Shown here piece after piece: positions 32,874-40,970 of a DNA stretch of 64,000 nt. Source of the DNA: Ichthyophis bannanicus (lineage: Eukaryota; Chordata; Amphibia; Gymnophiona; Ichthyophiidae); contig CM066033.1 of NCBI GenBank assembly GCA_033557465.1, positions 1,357,653,834 to 1,357,717,833 of the forward strand, read 5' to 3'. The notes beneath the pieces were generated by a model, which was given only the letters and a program-made list of their open reading frames with translations, was not told the origin of the DNA and made no database searches. Each line of letters starts with the position of its first letter. The stretch's first letter is position 1. A program made the position numbers and the translations under genes.

Positions 32874-33662
32874 ATGGAGCCACAGGATGTAGCCCATTGG
32901 ATGAAGATGCAGTGGGATAAGCAAGTTGAGCTTATCCACTACCTTCAGGAACAGACCACAAGGACCATACAGGAGCAGCAGCGGCCCTTGATAGAGACCA
33001 TGGACGCGCTTTTAAAGAAGCCACTAGACGCCGTAGCGGACGTCCCCATGGCGCTTCAAGCCGCAGGGCTGAGGTCGTATGGTGCCTTTTCATTAGGACA
33101 GTTACAACCGCAGGACAATTTGGACGATTACTTGGACACTTTTGAAAGGATAGCTACCACCCTGAAATGGCCGGAGGAGCAATGGGCCACCCGGTTTGCC
33201 CTATCGCTCACAGGCGAGGCCCTTTCAGCGTATAAGGCTATGCCAGCAGAATTAGCTTCCAATTATATTGAAGTGAAGAAAGCGGTAAAAGATAGATTGG
33301 GGCTCACCCCACTTCACTATCAAAGAATGTTTAGAGTTGCGGTAATTAGGCCTCAAGAGACCCCCAAGGCCCTAGCACAGCGGTTAAAAAGTGTAGCCAA
33401 AAAATGGTTGCTAGCAGAGGGAGGTACAGTGGAAACAGTCCTAGACAAAATTGTGCTAGAACAATTTATGCAGGCTGTTCCCAGAGGTCTTACAACTTTT
33501 CTGACGCTCCAGCACTGCCAAACCTCGGAGGAGGCAGCCACTCTTGCGGAGCGGTATTTCGCTGCCGAGAGGACTGACACCTCAGGCCAAGGTATCTGGT
33601 TGGCAGCTGGTAGGAGAAAAAGTGGCAGAAAAGAAAAATATGTGCATGATAAGATGTATTAA
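32874..33662 (+). CDS. gag: Gypsy gag with SCAN-like capsid domain
   Basis: This gives 262 residues from an ATG just after the candidate splice acceptor. Residues 1-50 are helical and Gln-rich. The middle (about 75-150) is a capsid N-terminal-like region (LDDYLDTFERIATTLKWPEEQWATRFALSL). Residues about 150-230 match the SCAN domain pattern: YQRMFR, PKALAQRLKSVAKKWL, TVETVLDKIVLEQFM, LP-like VPRGL, then SEEAATLAERYF. SCAN is the dimerising C-terminal capsid domain. The frame ends at TAA 33660-33662 but is continuous with the zinc knuckle and pol beyond, so this stop is either a mutation or a readthrough point. Confidence 0.85.
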   Translation: MEPQDVAHWMKMQWDKQVELIHYLQEQTTRTIQEQQRPLIETMDALLKKPLDAVADVPMALQAAGLRSYGAFSLGQLQPQDNLDDYLDTFERIATTLKWPEEQWATRFALSLTGEALSAYKAMPAELASNYIEVKKAVKDRLGLTPLHYQRMFRVAVIRPQETPKALAQRLKSVAKKWLLAEGGTVETVLDKIVLEQFMQAVPRGLTTFLTLQHCQTSEEAATLAERYFAAERTDTSGQGIWLAAGRRKSGRKEKYVHDKMY

Positions 33663-33929
33663 CCTGAAATGTTGAATGTCAATGTTTCTGATGGTAATGT
33701 CTATTCTGTACCCAAAGGAAAATGTTTTAGGTGTGGAAAAACTGGACATTATCAGAGATCCTGCACAGAACGAACAGTCCTGGTGACAGGGACAGAGGAA
33801 ACAGAGCAGGACAAATTCCTGATCCAAGCACAAGTGGAAGGTATTCACACACTGGCTCTACTTGACTCGGGGGCTGACCAGAGCATGATTTCAAAGAGGC
33901 TCTGGGAAGCCATTGAGGGGCACCGCTAG
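33663..33929 (+). pseudogene. nucleocapsid zinc knuckle and start of protease
   Basis: In the same frame as gag, after its stop, comes a CCHC knuckle (CFRCGKTGHYQRSC, 33723-33764). The aspartic protease follows with LALLDSGADQSMIS (active-site DSG, about 33846-33890). An in-frame TAG at 33927-33929 cuts the protease before its second conserved block, which continues at 33972-34110. The two stops separate gag, this piece and pol. Confidence 0.85.
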
Positions 33930-35474
33930 TCGCCCCCGAGTCATGCAGAGGGACAAGTTCGTGTCAGGTGCGTGCACGGCGCAGCCTCGCATTATCCACT
34001 ACACAGTGTAAGGATAAATGCATTAGGAACTCAGCAGAACATATTAGTAGCTATAGTTCCAAAGCTACCAAGGGAGGTTGTCCTGGGGCGGGACTGGCCA
34101 CCATTCTGTCAGAAAATGGACGGGAATCTTAATAAACCTGGCCTAAAGTCCAACCAACACCAGGTAGGGACACAGGAAGGGGAAATAGAAGCTTTGGCTG
34201 CTAAACTCCCGAGTCCCCTGTTTGGCAAGTCACCGAAGATTAGGACACGGCCACAGGTTCCCAAGAAGGGGGCGCCCTTAGGGAAGGCAAAATTCGTCCT
34301 ACAGTTCTGTAAGGTGACAAATCTGGCCAAAAGCCCACAGAGAGCCACCCCAGGAGCGGCCGGCTACGACTTATTCAGTGCTGAGGAAGCCATAGTTGAA
34401 AAAGGAGGGAAGGCCTTAATTGATACAGGCATCCAAGTGAGAATCCCAGAGGGTTGCTATGGCCGTATTGCTCCAAGGTCAGGCCTTGCAGTTAAGTTCT
34501 TTTTAGATATAGGGGCTGGGGTAATAGATCCCGATTATAGAGGATGCATCAAGGTCTTGGTCTTCAACTTCAGTAAGACCGACTTTAAAATTCAAGTAGG
34601 CGATCGCATAGCGCAACTAATATGCGAGCGAGTGGGTCTCCCCATAATAGAGGAGGTGTCCTCGTTACCATCAACCACTAGGGGAGAAAAGGGGTTCGGG
34701 TCCACGGGCCAGAGTGAAGTAAAAATTATGACGGCCCTAGCTGAAGAACCTAAAGAAGAAGACCTTGGTCCTCAAATTACAGATTTGAAGGACAAGTCCA
34801 AACCTAGGGTAGGTGAAGGGCTTTCTATACCACAACAGCAAGAATTGACCCAAGTCCTGGACAGGTTCTCGGACGTCTTAACTACGACACCTGGGGAAAC
34901 TCACATAGTAGCCCATGAAATTATTACCGCACCGGGGCGAATAATTCGGCAGCGCCCCTACCGCATGCCCGAAGCTAAAAAGAGGGAAATAGTTGAACAG
35001 GTAAGGGAGATGGTTAAACTAGGCGTCATAGAGGAGTCACACAGCCCCTGGTCTAGTCCAGTGGTGCTGGTGCCCAAACCAGATGGATCTATCAGATTCT
35101 GTATAGACTTTCGTCGGGTGAATGAAATTTCACAATTTGACGCTTACCCGATGCCCCGGATTGACGATTTGTTAGATCGTTTGGGGCAGGCGAGATACTT
35201 AACCACCCTTGACCTCACCAAAGGGTATTGGCAAGTACCCCTAACGAAAGAGTCCAAGCCTAAAACAGCGTTTAGTACGCCTATAGGCCTCTTTCAATTC
35301 CGGCGCATGCCATTTGGCTTACATGGCGCCGCGGTCACCTGCCAGCGATTGGTGGATCAGGTCCTGAGACCCCACCATGATTACACGCTGGCCTATATGG
35401 ACGACGTTATTATTTACAGCACGACATGGACCCAACACCTCAATGGGCAGTGGAGGCATTGCGCTTCTATTTAA
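33930..35474 (+). CDS. pol: Gypsy pol: protease end, dUTPase, reverse transcriptase
   Basis: Numbering from the first Met (33972): residues 20-42 are the protease flap end with REVVLGRDW. Residues 107-246 are a trimeric-type dUTPase with all five motifs (PGAAGYDLFS 127-136, RSGLA 169-173, GVIDPDYRG 183-191, GDRIAQLI 210-217, RGEKGFGSTG 237-246), which hydrolyses dUTP and limits uracil in cDNA. Residues 285-485 are RT fingers and palm (LDLTKGYWQV, MPFGLHGA, YMDD at 475-478). The frame ends soon after YMDD because a deletion near 35435 removed the RT thumb, connection and most of RNase H. There is no integrase between protease and RT. Confidence 0.88.
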   Translation, partial: SPPSHAEGQVRVRCVHGAASHYPLHSVRINALGTQQNILVAIVPKLPREVVLGRDWPPFCQKMDGNLNKPGLKSNQHQVGTQEGEIEALAAKLPSPLFGKSPKIRTRPQVPKKGAPLGKAKFVLQFCKVTNLAKSPQRATPGAAGYDLFSAEEAIVEKGGKALIDTGIQVRIPEGCYGRIAPRSGLAVKFFLDIGAGVIDPDYRGCIKVLVFNFSKTDFKIQVGDRIAQLICERVGLPIIEEVSSLPSTTRGEKGFGSTGQSEVKIMTALAEEPKEEDLGPQITDLKDKSKPRVGEGLSIPQQQELTQVLDRFSDVLTTTPGETHIVAHEIITAPGRIIRQRPYRMPEAKKREIVEQVREMVKLGVIEESHSPWSSPVVLVPKPDGSIRFCIDFRRVNEISQFDAYPMPRIDDLLDRLGQARYLTTLDLTKGYWQVPLTKESKPKTAFSTPIGLFQFRRMPFGLHGAAVTCQRLVDQVLRPHHDYTLAYMDDVIIYSTTWTQHLNGQWRHCASI

Positions 35475-35830
35475 CCGGCAGGCAGTTCCCTTTGGTCACA
35501 GACCACGCCCCTCTGACATGGTTGCATCAGATGAGAAATAGTAATCCTCGTCTGACCCGGTGGCACCTAGCGCTCCAACCTTTTAACTTTTTAGTGAAGC
35601 ATAGGGCGGGGCGGCTGCATGGGAATGCGGATGCGCTGTCACGGATTCCGGGCTGTCAGGAAAAATCTGCAGCCCGTAATATTTTAAGGGGGGGGATCTG
35701 TCATGGCGCAAGGCAGATAGTGCCTATGGAAGTAGAGGAAAATATGCAGGGCAGTTTTAAAACCGGCAGTGCAAAGCACATGGCTAGGGGTTGCCATGAG
35801 CAACCAAGCAAAAAAGAGCACCGGCTGTAG
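35426..35830 (+). pseudogene. RNase H remnant whose frame continues into the 3' LTR ORF
   Basis: In another frame than RT, the segment from about 35438 carries the end of Ty3-type RNase H (ALRFYLTGRQFPLVTDHAPLTWL, LTRWHLALQPFNFLVKHRAGRLHGNADALSR). After NADALSR only about 20 codons remain before the LTR, so no integrase follows. The frame passes the polypurine tract (as NILRGGI) and enters the 3' LTR in the frame of the U3 ORF (VPMEVEENMQGSF...) until a one-base change and stop at 35830. In an undamaged element Pol would thus be joined to the U3 product. Confidence 0.8.
35684..35698 (+). other. polypurine tract (plus-strand primer)
   Basis: AAGGGGGGGGATC lies directly before the TGTCATGG start of the 3' LTR, as expected for the plus-strand priming site. 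Confidence 0.85.
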
Positions 35831-36131
35831 GTAAACACCCAGGAATAGCATTACATCATAGCTCAAGAAGCATGTTTGTTGTAATTCGTAGTCCCCATTT
35901 GTGTTATGCCAGTATTATGGTTTAATTTCTTTTGACCCTTGTTGCAAGAATTCTCCCGGGAAGGGAAAATAAATACCTCTTTAAGCATAGCTACTCGACC
36001 ACAACTACCTTCTTATTTGATTAGCTATTGGGACTCCAAATCCCAGAGGGCACTACTAAGTCCTTGCTATATAAGAGGAGCCTCACTGAAGCCCCGGGCC
36101 TTCCGCCTCAGGGGTAAGTAGGTGAGTGACA
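35699..36131 (+). repeat. 3' LTR, 433 bp, internally deleted
   Basis: It matches the 5' LTR at both ends with only a few substitutions, but lacks about 970 bp in the middle. The junction is CATAGCTCA joined to AGAAGCATG at about 35863. The missing part contains almost all of the U3 ORF. Confidence 0.92.
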
Positions 36132-36324
36132 CAATAAAAACAATAAATAAAATGAATGTGAACTAAAACAATCATACAAATCTAACTTACTGAATATAAA
36201 AGTAACAATTAAAAACATAAGTAACGGACTTCCGGTGTGGTAATGAGCTGACCAGACGTGTTCTGATCGGCTCCGGGCACCATACCCCACTAAACTGCTA
36301 AAATTCCTGCTACAGAGAGGCTGA

Positions 36325-37230
36325 ATGCCCCTTCCACAAGCGTCGGGCAGTAGAGAAGGAGGTCGCAAATCTGCTGTGCCCACCCAGACGACTGGGGGCA
36401 GCCCGATGGCGACAAAATCCCTGCGAAGGGAGAAGGCTCGGACCCTGGAACCCAAAATGGCGGAGGGTGACCCACCGAGTCCAGTCTCTGACAATGAGAA
36501 CGCCATGGTTGCCGAAGTCAGCGCTGCGGTGGTGCACGCCTTAGACGGTCGGTTCCGGGAGCTGGCAGATCAAATGCACGCTATGGCTCAAACATTTACT
36601 GACTTCGCGGGACGGCTCGACCAGGCGGAAACCCGAGTATCGGGACTGGAAGACACGCAGCACTCCCTGGTCGCCAAGGTACAAGCTCTGGAGGCTACCG
36701 TTAAGCAGCAGGGGGAGAAACTCGAAGACCTGGAGAATCGGGGACGCCGCAATAATCTGCGCTTCGTTGGTATACCAGAAAACATTGCGGACAATGCTCT
36801 CCCTCGCTATCTACAGGACTGGGTCGCAAAAATCTCCAATGGCGGGGTGGAGGTGCCGCTGCAGATGGAGCGGGTGCATCGGCTGGGCCCCAGGCGGGAA
36901 CAGGCAGGCTGGCCACGTGCGGTGATAGCCCGCTTTATTGACTACCGCCAAAAGGAAGCAGTACTACGCGCAGCCAGAAGCTCTCGGCGAGACCTGGGAG
37001 CACACGAACGAATTTTGGTCTTCCAAGATTACTCACAGCTGGTGAGTCAGCAACGGAGAGCTTTTTCAGCGGTGTGTGCCCAATTGCATAGCAAGGGACT
37101 GCGCTTTTCACTTCTGTATCCGGCTCGGCTGAGAGTGGAACATCTCGGACAGTCACGCTTCCTGAGCTCCCCAGCCGAGGCGTTGGCCTTCGTGGAACAG
37201 CTGGGGGATCCTACAGCAGCCACCCCATAG
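36325..37230 (+). CDS. ORF1: L1 ORF1 protein (RNA-binding chaperone)
   Basis: This encodes 301 residues, uninterrupted. Residues 1-60 are basic and disordered. Residues 61-139 have heptad-type spacing for a coiled coil (FRELADQMHAMAQTFTDFAGRL, LVAKVQALEATVKQQ), expected to trimerise. Residues 143-215 form the L1-type RRM (NNLRFVGIPENI, MERVHRLGP, RAVIARFIDYRQKEAVLRAAR). Residues 216-295 are the C-terminal nucleic-acid-binding domain (ERILVFQDYS, RLRVEHLGQSRFL). The product coats LINE RNA and helps target-primed reverse transcription. The start is the first ATG in the frame, 99 bases after the element start. Confidence 0.9.
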   Translation: MPLPQASGSREGGRKSAVPTQTTGGSPMATKSLRREKARTLEPKMAEGDPPSPVSDNENAMVAEVSAAVVHALDGRFRELADQMHAMAQTFTDFAGRLDQAETRVSGLEDTQHSLVAKVQALEATVKQQGEKLEDLENRGRRNNLRFVGIPENIADNALPRYLQDWVAKISNGGVEVPLQMERVHRLGPRREQAGWPRAVIARFIDYRQKEAVLRAARSSRRDLGAHERILVFQDYSQLVSQQRRAFSAVCAQLHSKGLRFSLLYPARLRVEHLGQSRFLSSPAEALAFVEQLGDPTAATP

Positions 37231-38630
37231 AAGTGGACTCTATCTACCAGGTGAGACATTGTAGCACGGTGAGGGATTAATGGCGGTGCACTGAGTAACA
37301 ATTTGCAGCGACGGGGCACAACTTGCAACAAGTTTACTTTTGCATGTAACTGTGTTGCTATGCGGGGATTGCCCGCTCATGTGAGCACCTTGCAATCTTT
37401 CTTTTTCTTTTTGGTGGAGCTGACTGGGACTATGGCGGCAGGGTGTATTTGTTTTTTCCCTTTCTTTTTTGGACCGTCTCTCTGCCCTGGACAAGGAGGC
37501 ACGCAGATTATCAGTTGCTATGCCCCCCGATATCAGTTGAGCAGTATGTTCTTGCTTTGTGATGGGACGGGGGGAGGGGGGATCACACGGCTCCTCGGGG
37601 CCTGCTTTGTGGACTCAGAGGGGGGGATACCCCCACGCTCTGGGGCCTTGACGGGGGAGGGGGGGAGCGATGAGGCCACGGGACGGTCTGGTTCCGTGCT
37701 CCCCGGCATCGGGAGGCGGGCCAGACCGCCCGGTGGGAATCGAGGGGGTTGTTCGGCCCTTCTCCCTATTACTTTTGTTTGTTTTTCTTCCTCGCCCCAG
37801 CCTGTTGCAACCTTTTAGTGTGAGCAAATGTCTCAAGCGGGGCGGGAGTAAACTGTGTTTGTTGTACCTAGCTTTCCCACTGTATAGCCTTGGAATACTG
37901 TTTTTATGGTCAGCTACGGGGGTTGCAGAAACTGGGTGACTGCCCGGATTCCGAGGTGAGGGGTGGCTCATTGGGGACGGCGCTAGTAGCCGCTGCGCCC
38001 CCCCCCCCCTTTTCTGGAATCGGGATGGGGGGGAGGTGGGAGAGACTGGGGGGTTAGCTTCCAGGAGCGGGCACTCCTGGGTCCGTGGATGCTGGTGGAC
38101 CTGATTCTGTTGCCCGCTTTACTGCGTCGGGGGGGAGCGCCCTCTCCTGGATTGGGTCCCTGACTTGAAGACCCTCCCCCCTCAGAGGGGGGGTGATGGG
38201 AGAATAGCGATCCCTGAAAGACGAGGGGTAAGCAAGGGGCACCTGTTCAAAGTTAGTTGGGGCAGAAGGGGAGGGGGGAGGGGGAGAGAGGTCTCTCTGA
38301 TAGAGGGGACTAAAATTACTAATAACGGGGTAGCTCGACTACTACAGGGAGTTTCAGCCTATGGCTGGGTTGGGTATAAGGATTGATGGGGGGGTTGGGA
38401 GAGGAGGGGGAGGGGAAGGGGGGATTTACTCTTACAGTGCTTAGGGACTGGAAGAGGAGGGGGGAGGGGGTGGGTTGGGAGCGGGTTGGGCCAGAGGGGA
38501 TTCGTGTACCACTGGGGAGACTAACACACTGGAATTCCTGGATTCTTGGGGGATGGTTGCGGGCTGGGACAGCCACCCTCCTTTCAATGGGCAGATGTGC
38601 ATGGGAGGACATAGCTAAGAGATTTGAGAT
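37231..38630 (+). other. 1.4-kb G-rich inter-ORF region of the L1
   Basis: Between ORF1 and ORF2 lies an unusually long spacer with many G runs on the plus strand (for example 37568-37585, 38373-38420, 38457-38475) and a C run at 38000-38010. Open frames within it, such as 37303-37818, are low-complexity Gly/Pro/Ser products without family motifs. Mammalian L1s have only tens of bases here. Confidence 0.7.
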
Positions 38631-38633
38631 CTG

Positions 38634-40970
38634 AAGATCGTCTCGTGGAATGTGTGTGGCATTGGCAATCCCATCAAGAGATATAAAGTTTTGCAGGCCT
38701 TGGCTCGCCTCCGTTGCGATGTGGCTATGCTACAAGAGACCCACCAAACAGCGGTTGAACATGCTAAGTTGCAACGGGATTGGGTGGGACAGGTCTGGGG
38801 GGCCCCGGCCCTTGGAAAGAAAGGTGGGGTGGTTATTCTCGTTAACAAGCGCCTTCGGTTCGAGGCACTACGGGAGTATGCGGATCCGGAGGGCCGCTAT
38901 TTCTTGCTGTATGGCACCCTCTCTGGGAAGCCTCTTATTTTGGGATCCTTATATAGCCCGAATGTCCTGGATAGGGCATTCTATGCTCGATTGGCCTCTC
39001 GGATAGAACAGAGGCCGGAGGCTCCCTTGGTGTTGGCGGGCGATTTGAATGGCGTCTTGGATACTGCCCTGGACACTGATATGGGAGCGGGGGAGAGATC
39101 TCGGGCTCCAACTACCAAGGCTCTGCAGGCCTTACGTATTCGCCTGGGACTGGTGGACCCTTGGCGCTTACTACATCCTATGGAACGAGATTTCACCCAC
39201 CAATCCCGGGCCCATGGGTCACATGCTAGGATAGATTACACACTTGTCTCAGAGAGGCTTTTTGAGCAGGTGGAGGATGCGCAGATTGGTCCTATGGAAA
39301 TATCTGATCATGCTCCTATCTGGGTGAGTCTCACTTGGGGAACTCGAGCTTCGCATCCTCGGATTTGGCGCTTTCCCATGGATTTATATCATGATCAGAC
39401 CTTCCGGGGCCACATTTTGCAATGCTGGCTTGATTTCCAGAAGAATCATGCGAAAGAGGAGGTTGACCCGGAGTTGCTGTGGGAAACGGCGAAAGTGGTG
39501 TTGCGGGGGGAGATCATAGCGTACGTAGCCAGGAAACGTAGAATGTTGGCAGCACGGATCCTTTACTTGGAAAGGCAGACTGTGGAAGAACGCCGTCGGT
39601 GTGCAAGGGACCCTACCCTGGCTAATCGAAAACGTCTGTGGGAGGCCCAGGTGGCTCTCAATGAGCTTATACACCAACGGGCCAAAAAGTCTCATATGTA
39701 CTATCGATATCAATTATATCGGTTCGGCGACAAACCAGGGAAGCTTCTCGCGAGGTGTCTTCGGGGCAGTAGAGGGTCGGGTTCGATAGTCGCCCTGCGG
39801 GATGCTCAGGGGCACTTACGAAAGGACAGTAGGGAGATAGCGCAGGAGTTTCGTACTTATTTCCAGTCGTTTTACGTTAAACGGCCCGGGTCTCCGATGG
39901 ATATGATGGAGTACTTTCGGGAACTACAGCTCCCCAGGCTTACGGCGGCCCAGAGGGCGCGTCTGGACTTACCGGTATCCGCGGAAGAAGTGACTAAAGT
40001 GATACAGGAAGCTAACTGCGGCCGCGCTCCAGGCCCCGATGGGTTTGGGGCGGAACTTTACAAGCTAATAGGCGATAAGTTATCTCCGGCCCTAGTGGAC
40101 ATGTATCGCTGCCGGATTGATCGTGGCGTCTTTAAGTGGGGAACCAATCATGCCCATATCATCTTGATACCCAAACCTGGAAAGGACCCCACGCAGGCTG
40201 CTTCATACAGGCCTATATCTTTATTAAACTTCGACTTAAAAATATTAGCAAAACTTCTAGCTGCCCGCTTGGCGGAAGTCCTGGGTGAGCTGGTTCACGC
40301 ATCGCAGGTCGGGTTTGTCAAAGGACGGTACGCTGTTCGTAACCTGCGGAAAATTCTGGCTTCCCTCGAATGGGTCCGGGAACGCAACTTAACATCCCTG
40401 CTCATTAGCTTTGATGCCGAGAAGGCCTTTGACCAGGTTCATTGGGCATATTTGCAATTCCTCCTGCCTCAGTACGGGTTTGGAGAGCTGTTTTGCAAAA
40501 TGGTGGACTTACTTTATTCAGATCCGACAGCGGCTATCTCCTGTAATGGGGTGATATCCGACCCCTTTCCACTCGAGCGGGGCACGCGGCAGGGGTGCCC
40601 TCTCTCCCCATTGCTTTTTGTGTTATCTTTGGACCCCTTGGTGCGGCGCATTGAGTCCTCTCCCAGTGTACAGGGGGTAACGGTAGGAGCTCAGCAATTT
40701 AAATTGGCGGCGTTTGCAGATGACCTATTAGTACACGTGCTTTCACCTGAGCGATCGCTGGCCGCCCTATTAGAGGAGTTCACTCTTTTCGGCACCTTTG
40801 CCGGCTTGTGGATAAATAGAGACAAATCTGAGGCGTTGGATGTTGGGGGTTCATTGCAGGGAACTTGGCGGGGCGTCTTTCCTCTTCGATGGGCGGAGGA
40901 GGCGTTTCTATATCTGGGTATCTTGCTGCCCCGGGATCCTAAGGCGCTTTATAAACTTAACTTTTGCTAG
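38634..40970 (+). CDS. ORF2: L1 ORF2, part 1: endonuclease and reverse transcriptase
   Basis: The recognisable protein starts KIVSWNVCGIG at 38634, right after a TGA at 38625 and with no ATG in frame before it. In frame there are only CTG at 38631 and GTG at 38652. The apurinic-type endonuclease (about residues 1-235) shows LQETHQ, AGDLNG and SDHAPI. A linker to about 430 precedes the RT, which contains CGRAPGPDGFGAELYK, PKPGKDPTQAASYRPISLLN, SFDAEKAFDQVHW, RGTRQGCPLSPLLF and FADD (40713-40724). ORF2p nicks the target and copies LINE RNA there. The frame ends at 40970 because of a single-base frame change near 40960. All visible catalytic boxes are kept. Confidence 0.88.
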   Translation, partial: KIVSWNVCGIGNPIKRYKVLQALARLRCDVAMLQETHQTAVEHAKLQRDWVGQVWGAPALGKKGGVVILVNKRLRFEALREYADPEGRYFLLYGTLSGKPLILGSLYSPNVLDRAFYARLASRIEQRPEAPLVLAGDLNGVLDTALDTDMGAGERSRAPTTKALQALRIRLGLVDPWRLLHPMERDFTHQSRAHGSHARIDYTLVSERLFEQVEDAQIGPMEISDHAPIWVSLTWGTRASHPRIWRFPMDLYHDQTFRGHILQCWLDFQKNHAKEEVDPELLWETAKVVLRGEIIAYVARKRRMLAARILYLERQTVEERRRCARDPTLANRKRLWEAQVALNELIHQRAKKSHMYYRYQLYRFGDKPGKLLARCLRGSRGSGSIVALRDAQGHLRKDSREIAQEFRTYFQSFYVKRPGSPMDMMEYFRELQLPRLTAAQRARLDLPVSAEEVTKVIQEANCGRAPGPDGFGAELYKLIGDKLSPALVDMYRCRIDRGVFKWGTNHAHIILIPKPGKDPTQAASYRPISLLNFDLKILAKLLAARLAEVLGELVHASQVGFVKGRYAVRNLRKILASLEWVRERNLTSLLISFDAEKAFDQVHWAYLQFLLPQYGFGELFCKMVDLLYSDPTAAISCNGVISDPFPLERGTRQGCPLSPLLFVLSLDPLVRRIESSPSVQGVTVGAQQFKLAAFADDLLVHVLSPERSLAALLEEFTLFGTFAGLWINRDKSEALDVGGSLQGTWRGVFPLRWAEEAFLYLGILLPRDPKALYKLNFC

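Larger units (their letters stand above)
31137..36131 (+). mobile_element. Gypsy (Ty3) LTR retrotransposon, SCAN-gag/Gmr1-like, with dUTPase
   Basis: The element is bounded by LTRs starting TGTCATGG and ending GTGACA, with CAAT on both outer sides (31133-31136 and 36132-36135) as the likely 4-bp target duplication. The internal part, 32544-35698, encodes gag, zinc knuckle, protease, dUTPase, RT and a remnant of RNase H, all except the last in one frame. Two in-frame stops and one deletion inactivate it. There is no integrase. The SCAN domain of vertebrate transcription factors is known to derive from gag of Gmr1-like Gypsy elements, and this gag has that domain. LTR pieces differ at only a few of about 430 shared sites, so the insertion is fairly recent. 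Confidence 0.88.

Noticed and set aside
37303..37818. 171-codon open frame between L1 ORF1 and ORF2
   Set aside because: Gly/Pro/Ser-rich product of G-rich spacer DNA, no known motif. Retained only as part of the spacer finding.
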